12,127 bases of DNA from Irineochytrium annulatum (GCA_027600665.1 JADGJL010000875.1:443-12569); one strand, 5' to 3'; counted from the stretch's first letter, positions 1-12,127 are shown. A program made the numbers and translations. Notes: generated by a model not told the origin, from the letters alone.

Positions 1-373
1 GGCGTCCCCTCGGCAAACCCATTTCTTTAACCACCACAAAAAAAAACCCACTTAAAAAAAAAAACCAAAAAAAAAAAAAAGAAGATAGCAGCTGATGCAA
101 AATAAACAACGTAAAACTATCTTTTATCCTCGGTTCTCCTTTTTTTATACAACGCAATGCAATGCAGACATTATTCAATGGTGGCCTCATCGATGCAGAA
201 TGCACTTCTACACTGCTCCTACTCGCACGTTGGGACCGGGGACGACCGTCGTGTTGGTCACTTATATTCGCAATGTCCGTACCCGTTAATCCCTGACTTG
301 CGGCGGAGGCATACGCAAATGAGATGAGGATTGCTGAACTTCCGCTTTTCTTCCAACGAAAACAAACCCACCG
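1..373. other. Upstream region of the zinc-unit gene, no gene seen
   Basis: This is the leader and promoter region of the gene that starts at 374. Positions about 37-81 are very rich in A, with several runs of 9 or more A broken by C or G. A 64-codon reading frame at 95-289 has no recognisable content and no coding partner, so I do not call it. I see no RNA gene or clear core promoter element. Confidence 0.5.
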
Positions 374-3340
374 ATGCAGGTCGATGTCGGGGGTCAGGGT
401 GCCGATGAGCTCATGAGCCTTCTCTCCTCGTTGGCGGCCGCTGCCGCCAGGGACGATGCAGCCCTGCCAGCCACCGAATCCTTGAAGTTCGAGGCGATGG
501 CTGTCGCCACCCCCCCTCACTCCGCGCCGATGCACCAGCATGTCAAGCACTACCATCATCCGCCTCCGGCCCGCTCGCCCCGATCTTCGCAGTCTCACTA
601 CCCGAGGGGTCAGCCGATCCATCATCAGTCGCAAGCGGAAAAGGAGGAGGCCGCGCGGCTGGCGAAGGAGGCTCAGGACTTCCTCGCGCGTGTGGAGGAG
701 GAGGCTTTGCTCGAGAAGCTGAAGAGGGAGTGGGGAGCTCTGGTCCAGGATAGGGGCGCCCGCAAGCGGGAGGCGGATGAGGCTGACCAGGATGTCCGAC
801 GGCTGGAGAATCTTGTCAGGGACGCGGAGGCGGAAGTCAGTATCACTTCTCATCAGTTATGTGGATTAATACGGTTATTAATATCTTCAAATTAATGCAG
901 CTTAAGCAAAAGCGTTCTCGCTTAGAGGCCGCTCGCCGCGTGCTCGCTACAACTACAGTCTCGCTTAACGATCTCGACCGTAGGTGTGACCTTGTTCGAA
1001 CTAAGATTGGCGATTCCGAGGCGAGATTGAGGAATGGCCCACCGTCTTCCGTTATGAGGCGCCTCACGCCCAGGCCTAGCTCTGAGTCCCTTAGCGGCTT
1101 ACCACCTTCCCGCCGCGAGGCTGAGAGGGAGCGCGAGCGCGAGCGAGGTCGAGAGCTTGACCGTGAAAGGGAGCGCGAGAGGGAGCGCGAGAGGGAGCGA
1201 ACGAGGGAGCAGCTCGACAGGAGGAGGTCCGATCGGGATCTGCCGCCGCCGCCGTTGGCGCGATCTCTGGACGGCGGCCTTGACCGTCATCGTGCTGCCG
1301 GCCTCGAGGCAGAGGAGCACCGCCAGCGCATGCGGGACCGCGACCGTCGCGAGAGGGAGGCCGAGGCGGATCGCGAGCGACATTTGACCCGCGGAGAGCG
1401 CGAGGATTCCGAGCGCAGGAGGGCTGCTGATCGCGAGCGCGAGCTGGAGGAGGAGGAACGTAGGCGCCGAGAGAAGTTCGAGAGGGACCGGGCGGAGCGC
1501 GAGCTGCGCGCGAGGGAGCGCGACGGTGGAAGGGACAGGGTTCGGTTGGAGGGGCCCGGTCTTTCGAGGTCTAGAGACGAGCGGGACCGGATCCTGGCAC
1601 CGCCGGCTAAGAGGCTTACACCGCCTGGCACTTCGCGGCCTCACAACAAGGACCAGTTTTCGCCCGGTCGGATAGCACCTAGGAATCTCGAGGACCGGCT
1701 TGGCCCTCCTATTTCCGTCCACGAACGCCCGGATTTTTCCAAGTTTGAGTCGGCTCGTTTTAGCACTCCTGAACCTGGAGCCGGGAAGGTGTCGGCTATG
1801 GATGGCGATTTTTCGGACGCACCGGCTCATGTGAACGGCACCAACAATGGAATTTCGGAGGCTCTTGACGGCGATGGCGTGCCGCCGCCGACTCGTACAA
1901 TACCTCAAGGCCCTGGCATGCCATGCAGGAACTTTCAATTTGAGAAGTGTGATGGCGGATGTGGGATGCTCCATGTTTGCGTGAGGTGCGGAGGATCGCA
2001 CGCTCTTGCCGTTTGCAGTTTGAAGTTGGGAGTTTGCGTCAAGCATAACCTCGAAGGTGGACTTTTTCACCGTTGTTTGTCGCTTACATGTGTTCTAGTA
2101 TGTGACGGCAAATGCCAGAGGGATCACCGCTGCCTCCGCTGTCTATCTTCGAACCATAAGGTGCATTCTTGCGCCCACCAAAAGCGGGGGGGGAAGATTT
2201 ACTGCTACGCTTGGTTAGTGTTGCGTGTGCTTGGTTGCTTCTACTCCCAGGCAAAGCTGACGGAAAACAAGGAATTCCGGAGCTCCTTGCAAGGGAAAGT
2301 GCAACCGTGCTCACGGATGCCTTAGATGTACCGGCAACCATCCTTCTAGCCAGTGTCCGCTGAACGCCGACCTTGCTTCGATCGTTGACGACGCGATCGT
2401 TAGAGTTACGCAGCGCAGCAAGCATCAGCGTGCCAGCGGGTCGCCCGGCCGGCCTCATGATGGTTACTCGTTGCATTTGCCGTCCCAGGTGAACCCAGAC
2501 GAGTCGTCGGCGAATTCGACCCCGCCACCGCCCCCGCCTTTGCCTTGGGAGTCTCAGCGAGACGGTCAGATGGAGACGGAGCCGACGTCGGCGCTTTCCG
2601 CTTTGGAGCCGGTTGTTGGTGAACATTCGCCGGAGGAGAACTCGCAATTCGTTATGGCGGAGGAGCACATGTCCGCGGATCCCCTTTCGGGCTATTCGCT
2701 CAAGGAGAGTTCGCCGCCGAAGGCGAGTGAAGTCACTCTGGAGGCGCCGAGATTCCCGGAGCCCGTTATGGCGCATCAAATTATGGCTCAACAGGCCGTT
2801 ATACAGCAGACTGCTCCTCAGTTGACCGTGTCGCAGCCGTCCGTGTCGCAGCCGGCCATGTCGCAGCCAGTTGTATCCCAGCCGGCCGTGCCGTTGCAGG
2901 CCGTCTTGCAGCAGGCTCTTTCTCAGCAACCCGTGCCGGTACAGCCTATTGTGAGCGAGGCTGCACAGCAGGCACATTTCATGCAATCACCCGCAGTGCT
3001 CTCGGCGATCCCGCTCAAAAGCGGCCTGCTTCCGGCAGCGGCGCCCAAGAAGAGCATGTCGGCCGAGCACCGTACGATGATGATGATGCTCGGTTATCCG
3101 GTTCCGGACGCCCCTGACGAGGTTAAGGACGGCCGGAAGTCCGAGATTGCGGCCGCTTCTGGGTCGGCCCATATGACTGACGCTTTCCAGAAACTTCTTG
3201 AGGCCCGCGAGAGACTGCATAAAGAACCTGAGGAGGACAAGCAGCAGAGTAGCTTAATGGATTACGATCATGTCGAGGTCCAGCAGCCAACGGAGCCGGA
3301 GCGGGATCTTATGGCCGTGGTCGTCGAGCCGAGCCAATAG
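374..3340 (+). CDS. Coiled-coil, Arg/Glu-rich protein with three CCCH+CCHC zinc units
   Basis: Spliced from four exons: 374-835, 901-2056, 2099-2213 and 2272-3340, giving 933 residues and stop TAG. Seen in order: an Ala/His/Pro-rich N-terminus; a charged coiled coil at about 87-205, crossing the first intron; an Arg/Glu/Asp-rich stretch at about 225-385; three zinc-binding units at 496-526, 533-564 and 575-606; and a Pro/Gln-rich low-complexity tail with four SQP repeats at 764-783. Introns are 65, 42 and 58 nt; the third has a strong GTTAGT donor and a CTGAC branch site. The third zinc unit and the tail come into one frame only after that intron is removed. The 42-nt intron keeps frame and has a weak GTGGAC donor, so it is the least certain join. 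Inference: a nuclear nucleic-acid-binding protein, from CCCH and knuckle-type zinc folds plus the RE-rich region. I do not recognise a named orthologue. The ATG at 374 is the first one in this frame that leads into the coiled coil. Confidence 0.75.
836..900 (+). other. Intron 1 of the zinc-unit gene
   Basis: Donor GTCAGT follows a Glu codon and the acceptor ATGCAG precedes a Leu codon, phase 0. Without splicing, the first exon runs into a stop just past 890, while the coiled coil continues in frame from 901. Confidence 0.75.
1165..1200 (+). repeat. 12-nt coding repeat, three copies, Glu-Arg-rich
   Basis: Three consecutive 12-nt units close to GAGAGGGAGCGC encode Glu-Arg-Glu-Arg. They sit in a wider purine-rich stretch (about 1115-1550) encoding alternating Arg and Glu/Asp. 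The skewed composition opens long empty frames on the other strand. Confidence 0.8.
2057..2098 (+). other. Likely 42-nt intron inside zinc unit 2
   Basis: Donor GTGGAC and acceptor TTCTAG. Its length is a multiple of three and it has no stop, so it could also be read through, adding 14 residues with extra Cys and His. I favour splicing because it gives unit 2 the same C-x7-C-D-G-x-C spacing as unit 1. Confidence 0.55.
2214..2271 (+). other. Intron 3 of the zinc-unit gene
   Basis: Donor GTTAGT, branch-like AGCTGACGG, acceptor ACAAG, 58 nt. Removal joins a Trp codon (TG+G) and moves the reading frame into the third zinc unit and the tail. Unspliced, the frame ends at 2325. Confidence 0.85.
2828..2887 (+). 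repeat. 15-nt coding repeat, four copies, Val/Met-Ser-Gln-Pro-x
   Basis: Four 15-nt units beginning GTGTCGCAGCC encode Ser-Gln-Pro pentapeptides (residues 764-783) in the Gln/Pro-rich tail. Such tails are common in disordered interaction regions. The repeat is diverged at third positions. Confidence 0.8.
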
Positions 3341-4042
3341 TTTTGTTTTGATTTGTGCAAGATTTCTCGGCAACCTTCTTGTTTTTCGGAGGTACCGGGG
3401 TCTACCCAAATCCTTATCAGTTCCAAGGTTGACGACCGCCTGTGATTTTGGGTCGGTTGTTAGCAATATTCTGTAACGAGCATGTATCGGTGAAGCGGGG
3501 AATCCGCGTTTCTTTTTTACTGGGTTGAAGCTCTGTCACGCGATCTTTTCGAAGACGAGAAGATGATGTCAACAATGTGTCAATTTAATAATTGTGAGGG
3601 ATGCATTTTGCACAGGTATAAAATTCACGGCCATGGTTTAGTTCCAGTAGAATACAAAAGACTTTAGAATTGCAAAGGCATCGTATTTTCATTCTGGCAC
3701 CATCGAAACGAAGGGCACATGAGTTTTATCATCTTGTACAGTATCGATGCGAACACCTTTTTCTTTTTTTTTTTAAAATCATAGCTGATGATGGTGTAAT
3801 GGCCAACATTACTACCGCATTCACAAAGCATTAGCAAAAACTAATGGATGATGTAGAAGTCGACATCGAACGAAGCACTGCTTAAACAAAATACTGATGA
3901 TGTCGTGGTCGGACCAACTCGAAACAGAATGATAATGCGGTGACCGAAACCTCCTACACTATCGAAACAAATCACTTATATGTAGCTGACACAAATAATG
4001 ACGTGGTGTGTGCGCGATGGCCATGTATGCACTAAATGCATC
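3341..4042. other. Spacer between convergent genes, no gene seen
   Basis: Lies between the stop of the + strand zinc-unit gene and the stop of the - strand MetAP2 copy B, so it should hold both 3' ends. I see no AATAAA on either strand in the places expected, no RNA gene and no convincing reading frame. A T run sits at about 3760-3775. The base composition is more AT-rich than the flanking genes. Confidence 0.55.
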
Positions 4043-5905
<1,863 letters not shown>

Positions 5906-6146
5906 TGCATTCGATCCGCGGATGGGTGAATGCGACCTTTTTGTAACTTTCTTGAATGGAAGAAGCACCTCCTTATTGACAAGTATACGACTAACATGTA
6001 GCTAAAGCCACAGAACAAGTCTTTCCCACCCCAAAATATGATATATCGAGGATAGGGTAAAAAACCGGGAGAGTATCCGACATCTCGAAGGCCTGCGGCA
6101 CATGAGACCGATCCGCGCAAGCGCTAGGCATCAAAGAAGGATGTGT
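5906..6146 (-). promoter_or_regulatory. Short spacer between the two MetAP2 genes
   Basis: 241 nt separate the stop of copy A from the start of copy B on the same strand. It must hold the 3' end of copy A and the promoter of copy B. I see no distinct TATA box or poly(A) signal; the call rests on position only. Confidence 0.45.
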
Positions 6147-8165
<2,019 letters not shown>

Positions 8166-8523
8166 GCTGATGTGAAAAATTGGCAATTGACCGCTCCACA
8201 CTTACCACCAGTAGTGGAATTTCGGCTACTGCGAGTTCATCCAGTGATCTAGTGACAAATCATTGGTTTGGAAAGAAAACAAGTCGTAGCAGAAGTCAAT
8301 TTCGCTGTAGCAATTTATTGCGAAGGGCAAATGCCTTCTACTTTATTTACGTTGTGCAACCAGCAAAATCATAAGCAATTTAAGATACACTACAGCTTGC
8401 AAAAGAAGCAAGTATGCAATTACGGAAAGAATATGCAGTTAGTGCATAAGCAAGCTACCGCCCATTAACATCCACGCCAGGAAAACGAAGGAATACGGAG
8501 CAACAGTAACGACGCTTTATATC
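8166..8523 (-). promoter_or_regulatory. Spacer holding the MetAP2 copy A promoter
   Basis: 358 nt between the stop of the RGS-LOV gene and the MetAP2 copy A start, both on the - strand. A GTAAGT at 8206-8201 and a CAG just before the ATG could mark a 39-nt leader intron, but it is shorter than the other introns here. No gene is seen. Confidence 0.45.
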
Positions 8524-10511
8524 TCAAGCCAAAGTTACCACAACCCCGCCGCACCTTCCCAACACATCCTTCAGCGGTGTTATATGGCACACCATCTCCG
8601 CGCTCCCGTCCCCGCTAACCTTCCCCAAGCATCTCACGTAGACGGGCTCCGACGCAGCGTACGCACCATCATCGGCCCTCCGCAGCGCGTCGACCTTCGC
8701 GCGCGGCGTGCGAGACCCGATCACTGCGTCGTAGAAGTCGTCCCCGATGAGCGTGACGCGCGAGCAAAGCTGATCGGACGTGCACTCAAGGAAGGAGAGG
8801 AGGTGCCAGGAGACGTAGAGGATCTCGCCATGGCGCGGGTGGAGTATCAGGTACTGTGATGATCAAGCACACCACCGTCAGATTAAAGAAAAGAAGGCAT
8901 GACGGCAAGGAAGGGTTGACCTCCCTGTACGTGTCGTAGAAGGCCGACACCTGACTCCTCAGACTCTCCCTTGGGGCCTCAATCCGTCTCGCGGCCCCAA
9001 TCCCGCCCGCGGCAGCGGCAGTACCCCGTCCACCGTCCAGTGGCCCATCGCCGTCGACGCCGTTGTGCCCTTCCGCCGTCAACGTCCTCCGACCCGTCAT
9101 CGACGACGACCTCCTTCTCCTCCTGTTCCCGCACGGGAACATGCGCGCCCAAAAGTTCCCCCCTTCGCCGCCGTTGCTCGCGAAACCGCGCATCGAGTCC
9201 GCGGCGCACGGCACAGTGGACTCGATAGGTTCCGACTCGCGCAGGTGCATGTGCGACCCGCCAAAGAGAACGGGAAGCTTGTCCATCTGTAAACTCCTCG
9301 TCACTAACTCGCCATCGTCAGCCCAGCCAGAGGATATCGAAGTGTCGAACAACACATCATACCGTCAATCTGCCCGCCCAAGAAATATCGCACGGACCAC
9401 TCGACCTTGCGCAGGGGAGCGACGAAGAGCAGGTTCCAGAAAGGCGTGCCTTCCTTCCTGTAGTTGAGAAGAAGCTCGGTCGTCTCCTCGGCGTTCTCGA
9501 TCGCGTGGCGGACGCGGTCAACGCAGACGGAGGACGTCAGGGGGCCTTGGAGGAAGCGGTAGCTTGTGACGTATCTTGGTGAGAATGGAAGTAAGATGAA
9601 GGGCAGGGGGACGTACTTTACACCAATGCACTCGGATCGGGTGTGGCCCGTCAAGGCCACAAAGGCGTCAGAGGCCAGAATGATGGGTTGTCGTACAGTG
9701 TTGGGTCCGCGAGGATAAAGCAGTCGCCGAGGCCTTGGAAGGCTGAAATCCTCGTGGTTTTTTTGGTTGGTTTAGAAGCAGATGGGACGCAGGTGAAGTA
9801 TGCCACATACCCTGTCGCCGATTCAGCGAGCTTTTGCTGAAATGCAGTTAATATATGCATTGATGCTTGGACTCAGTGCGGCTTACTTGGGCAGCGACGA
9901 CCAGCTGCAGGTTCACGAATGGAGCGAAGCTTTCACATGCGCACATAAAAAGAAGCTCGCAAAGCCGCCGTCAACCAGTTTAAAAATAATACTGACTGCA
10001 TGCGATACATCCTGTCGAAGCAGTCGTCCATTGCCCTCTGCAACACCGGCTTCTTCAACATCTTCATCATCGGCTTCACTTCCCCCACAAGCTCGTCCCT
10101 CTCCTCCGCCGTATCTCCCAAAACGTCGTCAGGCCCTTTCCTGAGATGGCGGTCGTAGGTGTCCCGAAGGACCTTTCTGAGCCTTTGCTGAAGTTCATGG
10201 ATCTTTTGAACCCTCGTCCAAAAGTTCAACGTATGAACGGCCCTCTCGACCAGCATGTACCTCCCGAACGCGTCCAGGCACTCGGGATCATTCAGACACC
10301 TCGCGAATGCCGACTTGCTCAGGAGGCCCAGCATCTCCTAGTCGCGCGGGACGTGGGAGTTCTCGTCCGTCTGGTAGGGTAGGAACAGGTAGGGAGCAGA
10401 CGCAGAGGCGCCGGGCGTCGCGGCCGACGTGCTGGCCCGCGCGGTCTCGTCCCAGGACTGGCTCCCATCCCCGCCGCAGATCTCCTCCTGAACTGTGGAG
10501 GATCGCGACAT
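8524..10511 (-). CDS. RGS-LOV photoreceptor-like gene, cysteine-less LOV, apparently disrupted
   Basis: Seven exons, high to low: 10511-9997, 9929-9887, 9836-9811, 9750-9617, 9562-9363, 9303-8921, 8853-8524; introns 67, 50, 60, 54, 59 and 67 nt. An RGS-like helical domain lies at about residues 60-185 and a LOV domain at about 204-308, followed by a polybasic linker (five Arg in a row) and a PAS-like C-terminal region. This is the order of fungal RGS-LOV proteins such as Botrytis BcLOV4, which bind membrane lipids in blue light. FMN-contact Asn, Arg and Gln residues are kept (FLQG, LLLNYR, FLGGQID), but the adduct Cys of the NCRFLQ motif is Tyr (codon 9561-9559). Two lesions: TAG at 10340-10338 (codon 58, before RGS) and a missing base at 9685-9687 in the LOV core, after which the old frame hits TGA at 9651. 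All other exons join in frame, to about 543 codons. It is either a young pseudogene or carries sequence errors. An alternative start is the ATG at 10334. Confidence 0.78.
9364..9742 (-). other. LOV domain region, Tyr at the adduct cysteine position
   Basis: Spans three coding pieces. The core reads Asp-Cys-Phe-Ile-Leu-Ala-Asp, then Ala-Ser-Asp-Ala-Phe-Val-Ala-Leu-Thr-Gly, then Gly-Val-Asn-Tyr-Arg-Phe-Leu-Gln-Gly-Pro, and closes with Phe-Leu-Gly-Gly-Gln-Ile-Asp-Val-Thr. The Asn-Tyr pair spans the intron at 9616-9563, joined as AA+C and TAC. No other acceptor in reach gives Cys there. The closing Gln, which relays the signal in LOV domains, is kept. Confidence 0.85.
9685..9687 (-). other. Single-base deletion site in the LOV core
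   Basis: The coding strand reads AACCCATCATT. The frame before it ends in Asp-Asn-Pro; the frame after it resumes as Ile-Ile-Leu-Ala-Ser-Asp-Ala-Phe, one base short. A run of four C in place of three would restore the family pattern. No intron can sit here because the two frames touch. Confidence 0.8.
10338..10340 (-). other. In-frame TAG before the RGS domain
   Basis: The frame opened by ATG 10511 stays protein-like up to Val-Pro-Arg-Asp, meets TAG, then continues as Glu-Met-Leu-Gly-Leu-Leu into the RGS-like domain. The stop could also be the end of a leader intron (weak donor GTTCAG at 10493, phase 0). Confidence 0.7.
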
Positions 10512-11102
10512 GCTCAGTGTTTGACAACTACGCTTCAGTTATTCTTCGCCCTTGCTTTCATGATCCATGTTATCTTCAATAATACAGCAGCTACAATTTG
10601 ATGGCTGAGCGCGGATCCTAGTGTTTTTTTTTTTCTTTTTTGGTAGAGAGAAGGTCGGAATAACCATGCGATAAGTATTTAAAAAGCAAACAATGGAAAC
10701 AAATTGACATTTATGATGTCCCTTCGTCGAGTATAATCGGTTTATCCATGTGGCCCAGTGCGTTTTGGTTGCATGGGTTTGTTTGGGTTTCAATTTGCGA
10801 TAACGGGCAGAACGCAACGAGCTGTCAACGTGAATCTCCGCTCTTGTATAGGTCAGGTCCACTGGACCGCGTGCACAACGCGCGATTGATTCAATTCAAG
10901 TCCAGCTTGCTCCTCCCGACTTCCATCACCCATTCCCATCACGACATCACCGACATCGCGCGCGCCTCCCTCCCCGTCCATCACCCCGCGCGCATTTTCC
11001 CACCGGGAACCTCATCCTCCTCACGGCCCCATTTCTTCCCCGTTAATCGCACCTCATCCCGACCGTCTCCCACGCCGACCCCAGGTCACTAAAAGCCTAA
11101 AA
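10512..11102. promoter_or_regulatory. Shared promoter region of two divergent genes
   Basis: 591 nt between the - strand RGS-LOV start and the + strand secreted-protein start. A T run lies at about 10624-10640. The last 200 nt before 11103 are rich in C and T, a common feature of fungal promoters and leaders. No RNA gene is seen, and I cannot name a specific regulator site. Confidence 0.5.
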
Positions 11103-12127
11103 ATGTTCGCATCCGCCGCCGTCATCCTCTCGGCCCTACTCCTCCCCGCCCTCGTGTCCGCCGACCAGCCGTTTGACGTCGCGGCTGGTTGCGCCGTGAC
11201 CGTCTCGTCCATCCAAGAAGGTTGCGCCGTCTGCGCCGGGTCCAACGTTGTCGCCAACAATCCCTACAGCAACAACCCGAACCCGACGCAGTGGATCTCG
11301 GCGGCGGGTGGCTGCGAGAAGAGCAGAAACGAGACCATTTATCTGGACTGGAGCGCCAAGTACCACACGGTCTTGCTGTCGGAGGTCAGGTTCCGGTATG
11401 GGAGCGTTTCTGGTGAGTTTCTTTCTAGGAAATGCAGAAGAGGTAGAGCGCCAAGCGCCTGCATATGCTTATTACGCCAAGGAGATTACCTGGTTTACCT
11501 GGTTACCCGTCACAAGGGATAACCTCATCAGCTCCGAGACTCTGTTCTCTTTTTCGTGTCTCTGTCCTCCTTCCACTTTCCTCCCCTCTTACTTTTCCTT
11601 GCCATCCTCCTTTCTCCTTCCTCAATTTCATCATTATGCTATTCCATTCACGGTCCCTTCCTTATTCTACCCTCTACCCTTATAATACTAACACCTTTGC
11701 CCCAAATGCAGCCTCCGACGTCGAGCTCATCCTTTACTCGGAGACGCCCATGAACGTCCCCGTGCCCACGGCCGTAACCTATGAGGACGGCTCCGACTGG
11801 ATCGTCTTCGTCTTCAACGAGCCCAACGGCATTTCCGGCATCACGGCGTCGGGTCTCATGCTCGTCTTTACGGGCCTGGGGAGCGCGAGCACCGCGGGGG
11901 TCAACTGCGCCGTCGCGGTGAGCGAGGTTCAGGCCTGGATTGGTGAGTTTCATTGAGCACATTGTGGGGAGTGGGTGCTGGCAGCGTCTGAGTTTTTGTT
12001 GTAACGTCACCGGCAAATTGAGCCTACTCATCATCCTCTGGCCATTACCCTCCACACATGGCTTCTTAATTCTGACCTTCCTTTGTCCTCTTTCAGGCAC
12101 CTCCCCCGATCCGCTCCCCTCCTCCCC
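11103..12127 (+). CDS. Secreted protein, probable galactose-binding-like fold, 3' end cut off
   Basis: Exons 11103-11412, 11712-11942 and 12097 to the window edge; introns 299 and 154 nt, both phase 1, both opening GTGAGTTTC. Residues 1-20 form a signal peptide ending Val-Ser-Ala, followed by Asp-Gln-Pro-Phe. The mature part has several Cys (including Gly-Cys-Ala-Val twice in spirit and Val-Asn-Cys), an Asn-Glu-Thr glycosylation sequon, and beta-rich segments with a Leu-Asp-Trp-Ser and a Glu-Val-Gln-Ala-Trp-Ile-Gly pattern like that of F5/8-type or other galactose-binding-like domains. The second exon joins as Gly/Ala with the frame kept. Exon 3 starts Ser/Pro-rich, so a linker or Ser-rich tail with a membrane anchor may follow. 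The fold call is from pattern only; no catalytic residues are visible. Likely a cell-wall or extracellular protein. Confidence 0.72.
11413..11711 (+). other. Long first intron of the secreted-protein gene
   Basis: Donor GTGAGT, acceptor ATGCAG, 299 nt, strongly C/T-rich in its second half. It is three to six times longer than the other introns here. It contains stops in the exon 1 frame, so it cannot be read through. Confidence 0.75.

Larger units (their letters stand above)
1924..2329 (+). other. Array of three CCCH+CCHC zinc-binding units, split by two introns
   Basis: After splicing, three units follow each other with linkers of 6 and 10 residues. Each has eight metal ligands: a CCCH half, C-x7/8-C-x3-C-x3-H, then x-C-x2-C-x3/4-H-x4-C, which is knuckle-like. 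Unit 1 is residues 496-526, unit 2 533-564, unit 3 575-606. Units 1 and 2 share x7 spacing only if the 42-nt intron is removed; unit 3 has x8. Asp/Lys-Gly-Gly/Lys between the second and third Cys and Leu/Val-Arg in the knuckle recur in all three. The array could bind six zinc ions if all sites are filled. This points to RNA or DNA binding by family knowledge; the target is unknown. Confidence 0.75.

Noticed and set aside
37..81. A-rich stretch as the tail of a retroelement
   Set aside because: No target-site duplication, reverse transcriptase or element body is visible beside it.
95..289. 64-codon frame near the window start
   Set aside because: No recognisable motif and it overlaps the A-rich leader region; most likely chance.
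2084..2986. 300-codon - strand frame with Arg/Leu/His repeats
   Set aside because: It is the mirror of the Gln/Pro-rich tail of the + strand gene; composition explains it.
3341..4042. RNA gene or CRISPR-like repeat in the convergent spacer
   Set aside because: No cloverleaf, direct repeats or conserved RNA boxes found by eye.
5906..5968. Upstream extension of MetAP2 copy B
   Set aside because: The frame is open but starts with GTG, not ATG, and copy A begins at the matching Met-Ala-Pro-Ala.
8167..8206. 39-nt intron in the MetAP2 copy A leader
   Set aside because: Good GTAAGT donor and CAG acceptor, but shorter than every other intron here and no coding consequence to support it.
9651..9860. 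69-codon - strand frame as a separate small gene
   Set aside because: It contains part of the LOV domain read through an intron and past the frameshift, so it is a fragment of the RGS-LOV gene.

Overview
The window looks like fungal nuclear DNA. It is GC-rich, the genes are split by many short GT-AG introns (mostly 47-87 nt, often with a CTGAC/CTAAC-like branch site), and one gene is of the RGS-LOV type known from fungi. The intron density (nine in each methionine aminopeptidase gene) makes me lean towards a basidiomycete, but nothing in the sequence settles this.

Layout. (1) 374-3340, + strand: a 933-residue protein in four exons with a coiled coil, an Arg/Glu-rich stretch, three consecutive CCCH+CCHC zinc-binding units and a Gln/Pro-rich tail. 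(2) 4043-5905 and 6147-8165, both - strand: two tandem type 2 methionine aminopeptidase (MetAP2) genes, each of ten exons with introns at the same places and in the same phases; all metal-binding and catalytic residues are present in both. (3) 8524-10511, - strand: a seven-exon gene for an RGS-LOV protein. In this copy the flavin-adduct cysteine of the LOV domain is tyrosine, a TAG stop lies before the RGS domain, and one base is missing inside the LOV domain. (4) 11103 to the window end, + strand: a secreted protein with a signal peptide and a probable galactose-binding-like beta-sandwich; it runs off the edge.

The genes do not form an obvious pathway. MetAP2 removes initiator methionine from new proteins, the RGS-LOV gene would link blue light to G-protein or membrane signalling, the zinc protein probably binds nucleic acid, and the last gene acts outside the cell. 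The most notable points are the cysteine-less, damaged RGS-LOV gene, the intact MetAP2 tandem pair with diverged N-termini, and the triple zinc unit that becomes visible only after splicing. All exon joins were worked out by hand from splice signals, reading phase and family similarity.
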